Shown piece by piece: positions 1-11,553 of a DNA stretch of 64,000 bases. The notes beneath the pieces are model-generated. The model saw only the letters and a program-made list of their open reading frames with translations. It did no database searches and was not told the DNA's origin. Both the position numbers and the translations under genes were made by a program. Source of the DNA: Pseudogemmatithrix spongiicola (GTDB lineage: Bacteria; Gemmatimonadota; Gemmatimonadetes; Gemmatimonadales; Gemmatimonadaceae); assembly GCF_030623445.1 (NCBI RefSeq), contig NZ_CP130613.1, positions 186,001 to 250,000 of the forward strand, read 5' to 3'. Position 1 is the stretch's first letter. The number at the start of each line of letters is the position of its first letter.

Positions 1-142
1 CATGCACCGCGACGGTCGGCTCTCGCTGGACGGACTCATCACGGATATCTCCCCCGCCGAACGCGCTGCCGATGCCTATCGCGCCGCGTTCGATGATCCG
101 CACTGCCTCAAGATGGTCCTCGACTGGAGCACACTATCGTGA
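1..142 (+). CDS. bchC: BchC C-terminus (partial): bacteriochlorophyllide a dehydrogenase
   Basis: Only the last 46 codons are present, in frame from base 2 and ending at TGA 140-142. BchC oxidises the 3-hydroxyethyl group of the bacteriochlorophyllide to 3-acetyl. Too little remains to show a catalytic motif, so the call rests on position: in purple-type photosynthesis clusters bchC directly precedes bchXYZ. The TGA overlaps the GTG of bchX by 4 nt, which fits a translationally coupled operon. Confidence 0.6.
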   Translation, partial: MHRDGRLSLDGLITDISPAERAADAYRAAFDDPHCLKMVLDWSTLS

Positions 143-1149
143 TTGACAACGGCACACCGACCGACGCGCTCGTCCAGCTGCACCGCGGCCTCCGCGACGA
201 AGCCGCCTCCACGCCCGAGCCGGTCAGCACCGGCGAGGTCAAGAAGGAAACGCAGATCATCGCGATCTACGGCAAGGGCGGCATCGGCAAGTCGTTCACG
301 CTGGCGAACCTCTCCTATATGATGGCGCAGCAGGGCAAGAAGGTCCTGCTGATCGGCTGCGACCCGAAGAGCGACACGACGTCGCTGCTCTTCGGCGGCC
401 GCGCGACGCCGACGATCATCGAGACGAGCTCCAAGAAGAAGCTGGCCGGCGAAGAAGTCACCATCTCCGATGTGTGCTTCAAGCGCGACGGCGTCTTCGC
501 GATGGAACTGGGCGGTCCGGAAGTCGGCCGCGGCTGCGGCGGACGCGGCATCATCCACGGCTTCGAACTCCTCGAGAAGCTGGGCTTCCATGAATGGGGC
601 TTCGACTACGTGCTGCTCGACTTCCTGGGCGACGTGGTCTGCGGCGGCTTCGGCCTGCCGATTGCCCGCGACATGTGCCAGAAGGTCATCGTCGTCGCCT
701 CCAACGACCTGCAATCGCTCTACGTCGCCAACAACGTCTGCTCGGCGGTCGAATACTTCCGCAAGCTGGGCGGCAACGTCGGCGTCGCGGGCATGGTGAT
801 CAACAAGGATGACGGCACGGGTGAGGCTGCGGCGTTCGCCGACATCGTCGGCATCCCGGTCTTAAGCGCGATCCCGGCGCACGAGGATATCCGCCGCAAG
901 AGCGCCAACTATGAGATCGTCGGCTTGCCCGGCGGTCAGTGGGGCTCGCTGTTCGAGACGCTGTCGACAAACGTCGCCGAAGCGCCGCCGGTACGTCCGA
1001 AGCCGCTCACGCAGGACCAGCTGCTCGGCCTGTTCGCCAGCGACGTGACGGGGCGCGACGTGGTGCTCGAGCCGGCGACGATGGTCGACATGGTCGGCCG
1101 CGCCGACATCTCGAAGCCGTCGCTCGAAGTCGTCTACGACACGGTCTGA
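139..1149 (+). CDS. bchX: Chlorophyllide a reductase iron protein, subunit X
   Basis: 336 residues, GTG start overlapping the upstream stop. BchX is the NifH-like ATP-dependent electron donor of chlorophyllide a reductase (COR), which reduces ring B on the way to bacteriochlorophyll a. The P-loop is [10 protein letters not shown], about residue 46, followed by GCDPKSD. The cysteines expected to bridge the 4Fe-4S cluster of the dimer lie in RGCGGRG and DVVCGGFG. Length and motifs are those of full BchX, and it is followed directly by bchY and bchZ, the catalytic subunits. Seen: motifs and order. Known: COR function of the family. Confidence 0.97.
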   Translation: MIDNGTPTDALVQLHRGLRDEAASTPEPVSTGEVKKETQIIAIYGKGGIGKSFTLANLSYMMAQQGKKVLLIGCDPKSDTTSLLFGGRATPTIIETSSKKKLAGEEVTISDVCFKRDGVFAMELGGPEVGRGCGGRGIIHGFELLEKLGFHEWGFDYVLLDFLGDVVCGGFGLPIARDMCQKVIVVASNDLQSLYVANNVCSAVEYFRKLGGNVGVAGMVINKDDGTGEAAAFADIVGIPVLSAIPAHEDIRRKSANYEIVGLPGGQWGSLFETLSTNVAEAPPVRPKPLTQDQLLGLFASDVTGRDVVLEPATMVDMVGRADISKPSLEVVYDTV

Positions 1150-1153
1150 GCCG

Positions 1154-2680
1154 ATGACGTCGATTCCGCTTCCCATGGTCGAGAATCCCGACGCCCTCAA
1201 GGGCGACGGGATGGGCTGCCATTCGGGGAAGGAACAGCTGCAGGCGGCGGCCCGCGCGGCGGGGAAGAGCGAGACGCTCGACCAGTACGCCGCGGACTAT
1301 CCCAAGGGTCCGCACGACCAGCCGCAGAGCATGTGCCCGGCGTTCGGCTCACTGCGCGTGGGGCTGCGCATGCGGCGCACGGCGACGATCCTCTCCGGCT
1401 CGGCGTGCTGCGTCTACGGACTGACGTTCACTTCGCACTTCTACGGCGCGCGCCGCACAGTCGGTTACGTGCCGTTCAACTCCGAGTCGCTGGTCACGGG
1501 CAAGCTCTTCGAAGACATCCGTGACGCCGTGCACGCGACGGCGGATCCGGAGAAGTACGACGCGATCGTGATCACGAATCTCTGCGTGCCGACCGCTTCG
1601 GGCGTGCCGCTGCAGCTGCTGCCGAAGGAAATCAACGGCGTGCGCATCATCGGCATCGACGTGCCGGGCTTCGGCGTGCCGACGCATGCGGAAGCCAAGG
1701 ACGTGCTGGCCGGGGCGATGCTGAAGTACGCGCGCACGGAAGCCGAGTTGGGTCCGGTGGCGGCGCCGCGCGGTGGGAAGAGCGAGAAGCCGACGGTCAC
1801 GCTGTTGGGGGAGATGTTCCCGGCCGATCCGATGGGTATCGGCGCGATGCTTGAGCCCATGGGGCTCGCCGCAGGTCCGGTGGTGCCGACGCGCGAATGG
1901 CGCGAGCTGTACGCCGCGCTGGATTCACAGGTGATCGCGGCGATCCATCCGTTCTATACGGCGAGCATCCGCGAGTTCGAGGCGGCCGGCCGCACGATCG
2001 TCGGCTCCGCGCCCGTGGGTTACGACGGCACGGCGGCCTGGCTGGAGAACATCGGGAACGCGTACAACGTGGGCGCCGACAAGATCGAGCTGGCCAAGCA
2101 GAAGATGCTGCCGGCGATCAAGGGCGCGCTCGCGAAGATGCCGATCAACGGCCGCATCACGATGAGCGGCTACGAAGGCTCCGAGCTGTTGGTGGCGCGC
2201 CTGTTGATCGAGAGCGGCGCCGATGTGCGCTATGTGGGATCTGCGGCGCCGCGCACGAGGTGGAGCGATGCCGACCGCGAATGGCTGGAGGCGAAGGGTG
2301 TGCACGTGCAGTTCCGCGCCTCGCTGGAGCAGGATCTCGCGGCGATGCAGGAGTTCCAGCCGGACCTGGCGATCGGCACGACGCCAGTGGTGCAGAAGGC
2401 GAAGGAACTCACGATCCCGGCGCTGTACTTCACGAACCTGATCTCGGCGCGGCCGTTGATGGGGCCGGCGGGGGCGGGATCGCTGGCGCAGGTGGTGAAT
2501 GCGGCGATGGGGAACAAGCGCCGCTTCGATACGATGAAGGAATTCTTCGCTGGCGTCGGGGAAGGCTACGCCGCTGGCGTGTGGGAATCGGTGCCGGAGG
2601 ATCGGCCGGAGTTCCGGGAGCATTACAAGCGGCATCTGCAGAAGCTCGCTCGGCAGCGGAAAGCTGAGGAGATGATCTGA
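1154..2680 (+). CDS. bchY: Chlorophyllide a reductase subunit Y
   Basis: 508 residues, ATG 4 nt after bchX stops. BchY is the NifD-like half of the COR catalytic component and forms a heterotetramer with BchZ. Candidate cluster cysteines are visible in [18 protein letters not shown] and GSACCVYG. The rest shows the repeated Rossmann-type layout of nitrogenase-like proteins, for example [12 protein letters not shown] and [12 protein letters not shown]. It lies inside the bchCXYZ-puf run. A half-palindromic repeat separates it from bchZ. Confidence 0.97.
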   Translation: MTSIPLPMVENPDALKGDGMGCHSGKEQLQAAARAAGKSETLDQYAADYPKGPHDQPQSMCPAFGSLRVGLRMRRTATILSGSACCVYGLTFTSHFYGARRTVGYVPFNSESLVTGKLFEDIRDAVHATADPEKYDAIVITNLCVPTASGVPLQLLPKEINGVRIIGIDVPGFGVPTHAEAKDVLAGAMLKYARTEAELGPVAAPRGGKSEKPTVTLLGEMFPADPMGIGAMLEPMGLAAGPVVPTREWRELYAALDSQVIAAIHPFYTASIREFEAAGRTIVGSAPVGYDGTAAWLENIGNAYNVGADKIELAKQKMLPAIKGALAKMPINGRITMSGYEGSELLVARLLIESGADVRYVGSAAPRTRWSDADREWLEAKGVHVQFRASLEQDLAAMQEFQPDLAIGTTPVVQKAKELTIPALYFTNLISARPLMGPAGAGSLAQVVNAAMGNKRRFDTMKEFFAGVGEGYAAGVWESVPEDRPEFREHYKRHLQKLARQRKAEEMI

Positions 2681-2688
2681 TGACAACT

Positions 2689-2724
2689 ACAACAGCAGTT
2701 ATGGGTTGGGAGTTGGGAGTTATG
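2689..2724 (+). repeat. Half of a palindromic repeat (family B) between bchY and bchZ
   Basis: Tandem imperfect 7-bp units (GGGTTGG, GAGTTGG, GAGTTAT) preceded by ACAGCAGTT. It matches the left arm of the fuller palindrome just after bchZ (4192-4264) but has no right arm. It lies in the bchZ 5' leader, immediately before the GGAGGG Shine-Dalgarno sequence at 2725-2730. Confidence 0.6.
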
Positions 2725-2738
2725 GGAGGGCACTGCGC

Positions 2739-4193
2739 ATGCTAGTGCTCGATCATGATCGTGCGGGTGGGTACTGGGGGGCCGTGTATGTGTTCACGGC
2801 CATTAAGGGACTGCAGGTTGTCATTGACGGGCCGGTGGGCTGCGAGAATCTGCCGGTGACGTCGGTGCTGCATTACACGGATGGCTTGCCGCCGCATGAG
2901 TTGCCGATTGTCGTGACGGGGCTGTCGGAGCAGGAGCTCGGGCGCGACGGTACGGAAGGCGCGATGAAGCGCGCGCACTCGGTGATGGATCCCGAGTTGC
3001 CGGCTGTGGTGGTGACGGGGTCGATCGCCGAGATGATCGGCGGTGGCGTGACGCCGGAAGGGACGGGCATCAAGCGCTTCCTGCCGCGGACGATCGACGA
3101 AGACCAGTGGCAGAGCGCGAATCGCGCCATCTACTGGCTGTGGACCGAGTACGGCCTCAAGAAGGGCGTGAAGCCGAAGAAGGCGGAGCGTGCGCCTGGT
3201 GCGAAGCCGCGCGTGAACATCATCGGGCCGGCGTACGGGATGTTCAACACGGCCAGCGACCTGCACGAGATCCGTCGCCTGGTGGAAGGCATCGGTGCGG
3301 AGATCAACATGGTCTTCCCGCTGGGCTCGCACCTGCAGGACGTGCCGCGCTTGGTGGATGCGGACGTGAACGTCTGCATGTACCGCGAGTTCGGCCGCAT
3401 GCTCTGCGAGGCCTTGGACACGCCGTACCTGCAGGCGCCGATCGGGCTGCATTCGACGACGAAGTTCCTGCGCACGCTGGGCGAGCTCCTGGGGCTGGAC
3501 CCCGAGCCGTTCATCACGCGCGAGAAGCATACGACGATCAAGCCGGTGTGGGACCTGTGGCGTTCGGTGACGCAGGACTTCTTCGGTACGGCGAGCTTCG
3601 CCGTGGTGGCGAACGAGACCTATGCGCGCGGCGTCCGGCATTTCCTCGAGGAGGAGATGGGGCTGCCCTGCACGTTCTCGGTGAGCCGCCTGGTCGGCAA
3701 GAAGACCGACAACGACGAGATCCGCGGGCTGGTGAAGACGAAGCCGCCGCTGATCCTGTTCGGCAGCTACAACGAGCGGATGTACATGGCGGAAGCGGGA
3801 GGGCGCGGGATGTACATCCCGGCGTCGTTTCCGGGCGCGATCATCCGCCGGCACACGGGCACGCCGTTCATGGGCTACGCGGGTGCGACGTACCTGATCC
3901 AGGAAGTGTGCAACGCGCTGTTCGATGCGCTGTTCCACATCCTGCCGTTGGCGATCGAGATGGACAAGGTGGAGGCGACGCCGTCGCGACTGCACGAGGA
4001 GATGGCGTGGAGTGCGGAGGCGAAGGAGCTGTACGACGAGCTGGTGGAGCAGCAGCCGATCCTCATCCGGATTTCCGCGGCGAAGCGGTTGCGGGATGCG
4101 TGCGAGAAGGATGCGCGCGGGCTGGGGGATACGGTGGTCGAACGGGACCACGTGTTGGCGGGGAGGCGGGTGCTGACGGGGGCAGGGGTTTAA
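2739..4193 (+). CDS. bchZ: Chlorophyllide a reductase subunit Z
   Basis: 484 residues with the ATG at 2739. This start is preferred over an upstream in-frame TTG (2706) because a GGAGGG ribosome site precedes it at 8 nt, the upstream codons lie in repeat DNA, and it places a cysteine at residue 35 (GPVGCENLP), where BchZ is expected to supply a cluster ligand. NifK-like partner of BchY in COR. Other conserved features are [15 protein letters not shown] and the C-terminal region rich in acidic helices. Last bch gene before the puf genes. Confidence 0.96.
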   Translation: MLVLDHDRAGGYWGAVYVFTAIKGLQVVIDGPVGCENLPVTSVLHYTDGLPPHELPIVVTGLSEQELGRDGTEGAMKRAHSVMDPELPAVVVTGSIAEMIGGGVTPEGTGIKRFLPRTIDEDQWQSANRAIYWLWTEYGLKKGVKPKKAERAPGAKPRVNIIGPAYGMFNTASDLHEIRRLVEGIGAEINMVFPLGSHLQDVPRLVDADVNVCMYREFGRMLCEALDTPYLQAPIGLHSTTKFLRTLGELLGLDPEPFITREKHTTIKPVWDLWRSVTQDFFGTASFAVVANETYARGVRHFLEEEMGLPCTFSVSRLVGKKTDNDEIRGLVKTKPPLILFGSYNERMYMAEAGGRGMYIPASFPGAIIRRHTGTPFMGYAGATYLIQEVCNALFDALFHILPLAIEMDKVEATPSRLHEEMAWSAEAKELYDELVEQQPILIRISAAKRLRDACEKDARGLGDTVVERDHVLAGRRVLTGAGV

Positions 4194-4264
4194 CTGCAGT
4201 TACGAGTTGGGAGTGGGGAGTTGGAAGACTCACTACTCACAACTCACTACTACCAACTGCAGTT
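4192..4264. repeat. Palindromic repeat (family B) between bchZ and pufB
   Basis: Both ends are AACTGCAGTT (4192-4201 and 4255-4264), itself a palindrome. Between them an 18-bp left arm of 7-bp units (GAGTTGG, GAGTGGG) pairs with a right arm at 15 of 18 positions by hand count. The bchZ stop codon lies at its left edge. It may form a hairpin in the bchZ-pufB message and separate the bch and puf levels; that role is inference. Confidence 0.7.
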
Positions 4265-4340
4265 GTGGGGATAGCAGGACTGTAGGTGCAGCAAATGTTG
4301 TTGGATGCGACTCGAATGAGCGCATCTACCCGGACCGCGC

Positions 4341-4366
4341 GGGTATACGCGGGACACACTATACCC
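4341..4366. promoter_or_regulatory. Inverted repeat upstream of pufB
   Basis: GGGTATA (4341-4347) and TATACCC (4360-4366) form a perfect 7-bp inverted repeat with a 12-nt loop, directly before the pufB ribosome site GGAGGTG (4371-4377). It could be an operator or an mRNA hairpin that controls pufB translation. It does not match the PpsR/CrtJ pattern TGT-N12-ACA, which I did not see between bchZ and pufB. Confidence 0.4.
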
Positions 4367-4381
4367 ACGTGGAGGTGGCGT

Positions 4382-4513
4382 ATGAGTGACAAGGGCATGA
4401 CGGAAGAGGAAGCCCGAGCCTTTCACGGCTATTTCGTGATGGGGTTCATCGGCTTCACGGCAGTGGCCATCGTGGCACACTTCCTCGCCTGGTCGTGGCG
4501 TCCGTGGCTTTGA
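4382..4513 (+). CDS. pufB: Light-harvesting 1 beta polypeptide
   Basis: 43 residues, ATG at 4382 with GGAGGTG upstream. A short acidic N-terminus is followed by one membrane helix. His33 ([11 protein letters not shown]) is the expected bacteriochlorophyll ligand and His15 is the second conserved histidine of beta chains. Trp42 lies at His+9, the position that hydrogen-bonds the pigment in LH1 beta chains. First structural gene of the puf block. Only one beta gene is present, followed by two alpha genes. Confidence 0.95.
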   Translation: MSDKGMTEEEARAFHGYFVMGFIGFTAVAIVAHFLAWSWRPWL

Positions 4514-4538
4514 GCCACACAACCTAGGGAGATAGATC

Positions 4539-4709
4539 ATGCACAAGATCTGGCAGGGCTCTGACCCGCAGGTGCTGCTCGCGGGACTGGGCTTCTTCCT
4601 CGGTAGCCTGGCGATGGTGATCCACATCTTCGCGTTCAGCGTCCTCGGGTATCCGAAGACGACGAAGGCGAAGTACAACCCGCCGGCGGTCGCCTCAGCA
4701 CTCCGCTGA
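4539..4709 (+). CDS. Light-harvesting alpha polypeptide, first copy (atypical)
   Basis: 56 residues, ATG at 4539 with AGGGAGA upstream. It has the alpha-chain pattern KIW...DP near the N-terminus, one membrane helix and the ligand His29 (MVIHIFAFS). Unlike the second alpha gene it has Lys at His+11 rather than Trp, ends in a short Lys-rich tail (TTKAKYNPP), and lacks the FDPRR motif. Loss of the +11 Trp would be expected to blue-shift the bound pigment. It is therefore a candidate for an outer-ring antenna alpha chain such as that of the double-ring complex known from Gemmatimonas phototrophica; this assignment is inference. Confidence 0.88.
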   Translation: MHKIWQGSDPQVLLAGLGFFLGSLAMVIHIFAFSVLGYPKTTKAKYNPPAVASALR

Positions 4710-4725
4710 GTCGCACCGAGAAGGA

Positions 4726-4743
4726 CTGACCCGTCGGGGTCGG
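4726..4743 (+). promoter_or_regulatory. Intercistronic hairpin between the two alpha genes
   Basis: CTGACCC (4726-4732) can pair with GGGTCGG (4737-4743) around a GTCG loop, 7 bp including one G-T pair. Small hairpins between antenna genes are known to stabilise upstream segments in other puf operons. No T-run follows, so it is probably not a terminator. Confidence 0.4.
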
Positions 4744-4810
4744 GTAAGGTGTCCCCACCGTATCCGCCCCACGGGCCCCAGTCCGGACCCAATTCCACAG
4801 AGGAATTCGT

Positions 4811-5026
4811 ATGCACCGCATTTGGTTGTCGTTCGACCCGCGGCGCGTGATGGTGGCCCTGACGGGCTTCCTCGCGGTGCTGGCACTTCTGATCCACTTC
4901 ATCCTGCTGAGCTCGAACCGGTTCTCCTGGATCGAGAATGGGACGCTTCCGGCCGCGCAAGCGCCGGTGGGTGCCTCGTCCCCGATGGCCGCCGCCGAGA
5001 TGGCGCCGCTGCCGGCGGGCCGGTAA
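4811..5026 (+). CDS. pufA: Light-harvesting 1 alpha polypeptide
   Basis: 71 residues, ATG at 4811 with AGAGGAA upstream. A classical LH1 alpha chain: [12 protein letters not shown] at the N-terminus, one membrane helix, ligand His29 ([10 protein letters not shown]) and Trp40 at His+11 (RFSWIENG), the residue that red-shifts LH1 pigments. The C-terminus has an Ala/Pro-rich tail of about 25 residues, longer than usual. It lies between the first alpha gene and pufL. Confidence 0.95.
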   Translation: MHRIWLSFDPRRVMVALTGFLAVLALLIHFILLSSNRFSWIENGTLPAAQAPVGASSPMAAAEMAPLPAGR

Positions 5027-5040
5027 GCAGGCTTCGGGTT

Positions 5041-5090
5041 GGTGGCGCGGGGATGAGGACCAGCAGGACCTCATCCCCCCCACCGCCACC
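5041..5090 (+). promoter_or_regulatory. Long stem-loop between the antenna genes and pufL
   Basis: GGGGATGAGG (5049-5058) pairs perfectly with CCTCATCCCC (5069-5078) around a 10-nt loop. The outer arms GGTGGCG (5041-5047) and CGCCACC (5084-5090) extend the stem across a small internal loop. In Rhodobacter a stem-loop at this site protects the pufBA segment and sets the antenna to reaction-centre ratio. The same role is likely here by position and structure. Confidence 0.7.
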
Positions 5091-5170
5091 GAAGGACCCA
5101 GTTGTCTGCAGGGCCCGGTCGCGTCTGCCGGCGGTAGCAACCACAGGCGCCCTTATCGGAGAACTTCGCG

Positions 5171-5995
5171 ATGGCGATGCTCGACTTTGAAAAGAAGTAC
5201 CGTGTGCGCGGCGGGACGCTGCTGGGAGGGGACCTGTTCGACTTCTGGTTCGGCCCCTTCTATGTCGGCTTCTTCGGCGTGACGACGATCTTCTTCACGG
5301 CGCTCGGTACGCTCCTGATCATCTACGGAGCGGCGATCGGGCCGACCTGGAATATCTGGCAGATCAACATCGCGCCACCGGATCTCTCGTACGGCCTCGG
5401 CATGGCGCCGTTGGCCGAGGGCGGTCTCTGGCAGATCATCACCTTCTGCGCCGTCGGAGCATTCGTCTCCTGGGCGCTTCGGCAAGCGGAGATATCCCGC
5501 AAGCTCGGCATGGGCATGCACATTCCATGGGCATACTCCGTGGCCGTGCTCGCCTACGTCACGCTGGTCATCATCCGCCCGGTGCTGCTCGGGGCCTGGG
5601 GGCACGGCTTCCCCTACGGCATCTTCAGCCACCTCGATTGGGTGTCGAACGTCGGGTACCAGTACCTGCACTTCCACTACAATCCGGCGCACATGATCGC
5701 CATCACGTTCTTCTTCACGACGTGCCTGGCGCTGGCCATGCACGGCTCGCTGATCCTCTCGGTGACGAATCCGAAGAAGGGCGAGCCGGTGAAGACGAGC
5801 GAACACGAGAACGTGTTCTTCCGCGACTTCCTCGGCTACTCGATCGGCGCGATCGGCATCCACCGTCTCGGATTGTTCCTGGCGCTCAGCGCCGGCATCT
5901 GGTCGGCGATTTGCATCGTGATCAGCGGGCCCTTCTGGACGAAGGGCTGGCCCGAGTGGTGGGGCTGGTGGCTCAATCTTCCCATTTGGCGCTAA
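5171..5995 (+). CDS. pufL: Photosynthetic reaction centre L subunit
   Basis: 274 residues, ATG at 5171 after GGAG. PufL and PufM form the pseudo-symmetric membrane core of the type-2 reaction centre that binds bacteriochlorophylls, bacteriopheophytins and quinones. Five hydrophobic helices are visible. Histidines for the special pair and non-haem iron fall in the expected context, such as [18 protein letters not shown] and [10 protein letters not shown]. Length is that of purple-bacterial PufL. Confidence 0.97.
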   Translation: MAMLDFEKKYRVRGGTLLGGDLFDFWFGPFYVGFFGVTTIFFTALGTLLIIYGAAIGPTWNIWQINIAPPDLSYGLGMAPLAEGGLWQIITFCAVGAFVSWALRQAEISRKLGMGMHIPWAYSVAVLAYVTLVIIRPVLLGAWGHGFPYGIFSHLDWVSNVGYQYLHFHYNPAHMIAITFFFTTCLALAMHGSLILSVTNPKKGEPVKTSEHENVFFRDFLGYSIGAIGIHRLGLFLALSAGIWSAICIVISGPFWTKGWPEWWGWWLNLPIWR

Positions 5996-6007
5996 CGGAG
6001 ATTCCTC

Positions 6008-7090
6008 ATGCTTGAATACCAGAATCTCTTCACGCGCGTCCAAGTCCGACACGCGCCCGACATGGGCCTTCCGGTGGACACGACCTTCGGCCAGCGCTAC
6101 GGCACGGGGTGGTTCTCCTACTGGATGGGCAAGCTCGGCGATGCGCAGATCGGCCCGATCTATCTCGGCCCCTGGGGCATCTGGTCGCTGTTCTTCGGCT
6201 TCGTGGCGATCGAGATCATCGGCCTGAACTTCTTCGTGCAGGTGGATTGGAGCCCGGTGGAGTTCATCCGCCAGCTGCCATGGCTCGCGCTGGAACCGCC
6301 GCCGCCGGAGTACGGGCTGCGCTTCCCGCCGCTGCGCCAGGGCGGATGGTACCTGATCGCCGGCTTCTTCCTGACGATCAGCATCTTCCTCTGGTGGGTT
6401 CGCACGTACCGCCGCGCCCGCGCGCTCGGCATGGGCACGCACCTCGCCTGGGCGTTCGGGTCGGCGATCTTCCTCTACCTGAGCTTCTTCTTCCAGCCGC
6501 TGTTCCTCGGCAGCTGGAGCGAGATGGTGCCGTTCGGGATCTTCGCGCACCTCGACTGGACGAGCGCGTTCTCGATCCGCTACGGCAACCTCTACTACAA
6601 TCCGTTCCACGCGCTGTCAATCGCCTTCCTGTATGGATCGGCGCTGCTCTTCGCGATGCACGGCGCGACGATCCTCGCGGTGAGCCGCCTGGGCGGCGAG
6701 CGCGAGATCGAGCAGATCACGGACCGCGGCACGGCGGCCGAGCGTTCGGCGATCTTCTGGCGCTGGACGATGGGCTGGAACGCGACGATGGAGTCGATCC
6801 ATCGCTGGGCCTGGTGGTTCGCGGTGCTGACGACCTTCACGGGCGGCATCGGCATCCTGCTCACGGGCACGGTGGTGGACAACTGGTATCTCTGGGCCGT
6901 GAAGCACGGCGTGGCGCCGCAGTATCCGGCGCAGAACACGCTGACGCCGGAGCAGCTCGAGAAGCTGCGCGGCCAGTACATGGGCCGCATGCAGAACGGC
7001 TATCCGACGTATGTCGTGCCGGCACCCGCCGCGCCGATGGATTCGATGGCGGCTCCCACGACCACCGCTCCGGCGGGAGGGACTCGATAA
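6008..7090 (+). CDS. pufM: Photosynthetic reaction centre M subunit, with C-terminal extension
   Basis: 360 residues, ATG at 6008, 12 nt after pufL. Partner of PufL in the reaction-centre core. The typical motifs [18 protein letters not shown] and [10 protein letters not shown] carry pigment and iron histidines. Family members are usually about 305-325 residues; here some 35 extra residues rich in Ala, Pro and Thr follow the last helix. An extra C-terminal part could contact pufC or antenna subunits; that is inference. Its TAA overlaps the pufC ATG by one base. Confidence 0.97.
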   Translation: MLEYQNLFTRVQVRHAPDMGLPVDTTFGQRYGTGWFSYWMGKLGDAQIGPIYLGPWGIWSLFFGFVAIEIIGLNFFVQVDWSPVEFIRQLPWLALEPPPPEYGLRFPPLRQGGWYLIAGFFLTISIFLWWVRTYRRARALGMGTHLAWAFGSAIFLYLSFFFQPLFLGSWSEMVPFGIFAHLDWTSAFSIRYGNLYYNPFHALSIAFLYGSALLFAMHGATILAVSRLGGEREIEQITDRGTAAERSAIFWRWTMGWNATMESIHRWAWWFAVLTTFTGGIGILLTGTVVDNWYLWAVKHGVAPQYPAQNTLTPEQLEKLRGQYMGRMQNGYPTYVVPAPAAPMDSMAAPTTTAPAGGTR

Positions 7091-8133
7091 TGCGTACCCT
7101 CCGCTATGCAGGACTCGCGGCGCTGGTGTTGACGGCGTCGAGCTGCCAGTTCTTCAAGTCGAAGGACCGCGCGGTGGTGCAGCAGGGGTATCGCGGCACG
7201 GCGATGGAGATCAACTACGTGAACCGCGACGTGCAGGTCGCGATGGCCGACCTGCAGAAGCAGATCCCGGCGATGTTGCCGCCGGCGCCGGAGGGCGGTC
7301 CGGCCCCGGCGTGGCAGAACGTGCAGGTGCTGGGTGACATCTCGGTGAACGAGTTCAACCGCACGATGATCTCGATGGCGACGTGGGTGGCCGGCGGCGC
7401 GGGCAACTGCGGCTACTGCCACAACCTCGCGAACTTCGCGGCGGACACGTATCCCGACGGCGAGGCGATCTACACGAAGGCCGTGGCGCGCCGCATGATC
7501 GAGATGACGCGCAACATCAACGCGAACTGGGGCGACCACGTCGCGAACACGGGCGTGACCTGCTACACCTGCCACATGGGGAAGCCGCTGCCGAACGGGC
7601 TGTGGTTCTACACGGACGAGAACCAGGTGCTGCGGCACTATCTCGACAACGTGGCGGGACGCGTGGTGTCGCACACGGTCGGGCCGACGGAGGCCAACCG
7701 CTCGAGCGTGAAGCAGACGGAGTGGATCTGGGCGACGATGATCAACATGTCGCAGGGGCTCGGCGTGAACTGCACGTTCTGCCACAACTCGCGGCAGTTC
7801 GCGAGCTGGGAGCAGTCGCCGCCGCAGCGCGTGACGGCGTACGCGGGCCTGCAGATGATCCGTCAGTTGAACACCGAGTACCTGGCGCCGCTGGCGTCGG
7901 TGTATCACCCGTCGCGCCTCGGGCCGATGGGCGACGCGCCGAAGGCGCAGTGCTCGACCTGCCACAACGGGGTGTACAAGCCCCTGTACGGTCTCCCGAT
8001 GGCGCGGCACTATCCGGCGCTGTGGGGAGGCAAGACGGATTGGGATACGCCGCCGGGGCCGAAGTTCACGACGCCGGTGGCGGCGATGCCTGAGTCCGCG
8101 AGCACGGCCGGCAGCGGGATGCCGCAGCAATAG
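7090..8133 (+). CDS. pufC: Reaction-centre tetrahaem cytochrome c subunit
   Basis: 347 residues. The ATG overlaps the pufM stop (TAATG). Four CxxCH haem sites are visible in order: CGYCH, CYTCH, CTFCH and CSTCH. Methionines in the intervening helices (RRMIEMTR, GLQMIR) are the likely sixth ligands. The N-terminus is a signal peptide with a lipobox-like end (LTASSC), so the protein is probably a periplasmic lipoprotein that re-reduces the special pair. Last gene of the puf run. Confidence 0.96.
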   Translation: MRTLRYAGLAALVLTASSCQFFKSKDRAVVQQGYRGTAMEINYVNRDVQVAMADLQKQIPAMLPPAPEGGPAPAWQNVQVLGDISVNEFNRTMISMATWVAGGAGNCGYCHNLANFAADTYPDGEAIYTKAVARRMIEMTRNINANWGDHVANTGVTCYTCHMGKPLPNGLWFYTDENQVLRHYLDNVAGRVVSHTVGPTEANRSSVKQTEWIWATMINMSQGLGVNCTFCHNSRQFASWEQSPPQRVTAYAGLQMIRQLNTEYLAPLASVYHPSRLGPMGDAPKAQCSTCHNGVYKPLYGLPMARHYPALWGGKTDWDTPPGPKFTTPVAAMPESASTAGSGMPQQ

Positions 8134-8159
8134 CATTGCCACCTCCGAGCACGGGCTAC

Positions 8160-8187
8160 GGGCCTGGCGCACTCGTGCGCCGGGCCC
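8160..8187 (+). terminator. Likely terminator of the puf operon
   Basis: GGCGCA (8166-8171) and TGCGCC (8176-8181) pair around CTCG, extended by GGGCC/GGCCC outer arms (8160-8164, 8183-8187) with one T-G pair. This gives about a 12-bp stem 27 bp after the pufC stop. There is no T-run, as is common in high-GC genomes. Confidence 0.6.
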
Positions 8188-8211
8188 GTTGGCTATCGAC
8201 GGCAACTACAA

Positions 8212-8364
8212 TCACCACGAAGGCACGAAGACACGAAGGAGGTGGCTTTGCGAGGAAGCCGGAATGCTTTGGGGGTCCGCGCCGACGAATCGGTACGGAC
8301 CCCCTAGAGGCAAGCTGGTCTCGGTTGAATCGATGTCCTTCGTGCCTTCGTGTCTTCGTGGTGA
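8212..8364. repeat. Long palindromic repeat, family A, copy 1
   Basis: The left arm (8212-8240) is built of 8-bp units CACGAAGG, CACGAAGA, CACGAAGG. The right arm (8336-8364) is its reverse complement at 27 of 29 positions. Between them, GGGGGTCCG (8271-8279) and CGGACCCCC (8296-8304) form a strong inner hairpin with a nested CCGA/TCGG. The right arm ends 16 bp before the stop of the convergent gene at 8381. A second copy lies at 39572-39844. It probably acts as a two-way terminator or mobile palindrome; function unproven. Short reading frames through it are not considered coding. Confidence 0.85.
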
Positions 8365-8380
8365 ACGGCAGTTCCGCCGC

Positions 8381-8746
8381 TCAGCCCTCGTAGAGATCGC
8401 GCGCGAGGAGGAGCTGGATGTGCTCGGTGCTCTCGCTCTCGATGGCCTGCACGGAGAGCGGCAGCGTGCCATCGGGGCGGACCATGCCCTTCACCTCGTC
8501 GTAGAGCGCGGCGACGAAGTCGAGCACGTCGTCACGGTTGCCGGCGACGCGCATCTGGGTCTGGTACGCGGTGCGGATGGGCGGATTCGACAGCGAGATG
8601 TGCAGGCGCGCCGAGGGGCGCGGGGCGCGGGCGCGGATCTCCGCCTCGAGCTGGTCGAGCTTCTCGGCGCGGGTCATCGCCAGGGAACGCTGCTGGCGGT
8701 CGGCGGCACTCATCGAATCGGTCATCACGGCACTCATGGAATCCAT
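8381..8746 (-). CDS. Small conserved-looking protein of unknown function
   Basis: 121 residues if it begins at the ATG at 8746; a GTG at 8776 would add 10 residues. I do not recognise the family. The middle is rich in Arg and Ala (TRAEKLDQLEAEIRARAP), then a mixed alpha/beta-looking part ends in HIQLLLARDLYEG. No signal peptide or membrane segment. It is convergent with pufC across the palindromic repeat and divergent from the kinase at 8921. Codon use looks like that of real genes here. Confidence 0.55.
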   Translation of the reverse strand: MDSMSAVMTDSMSAADRQQRSLAMTRAEKLDQLEAEIRARAPRPSARLHISLSNPPIRTAYQTQMRVAGNRDDVLDFVAALYDEVKGMVRPDGTLPLSVQAIESESTEHIQLLLARDLYEG

Positions 8747-8820
8747 CGCGGATGGGGTGGCGCGAAGCGCGCTCACCCTCAGTGAGCGCCCAAGGGAAAG
8801 CTATGGTTCCCCGAGCGAAA

Positions 8821-8844
8821 AGCCCCCACCCGTGTGGGTGGGCT
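8821..8844. other. Hairpin in the divergent intergenic region before the kinase gene
   Basis: AGCCC..CACCC pairs with GGGTGGGCT with a 2-nt bulge, 9 bp in total. The surrounding 8747-8920 also has a TATCTT hexamer at 8878-8883 that may be the kinase -10 element. No other structure seen. Confidence 0.3.
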
Positions 8845-8920
8845 GTCACTCGCCGAGCGAGTTGGGCCGTGGCGTCGTATCTTGGGGCGCGCGTTTCGCC
8901 ACCCCCATCCGTCGCCGCTG

Positions 8921-11551
<2,631 letters not shown>

Positions 11552-11553
11552 CG

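Noticed and set aside
4265-4381. PpsR/CrtJ site before pufB
   Set aside because: No TGT-N12-ACA was found in this interval on inspection; only the 7-bp inverted repeat is present.
8212-8240. Tandem 8-bp units as a CRISPR array
   Set aside because: Units are contiguous without spacers and no cas genes are nearby.
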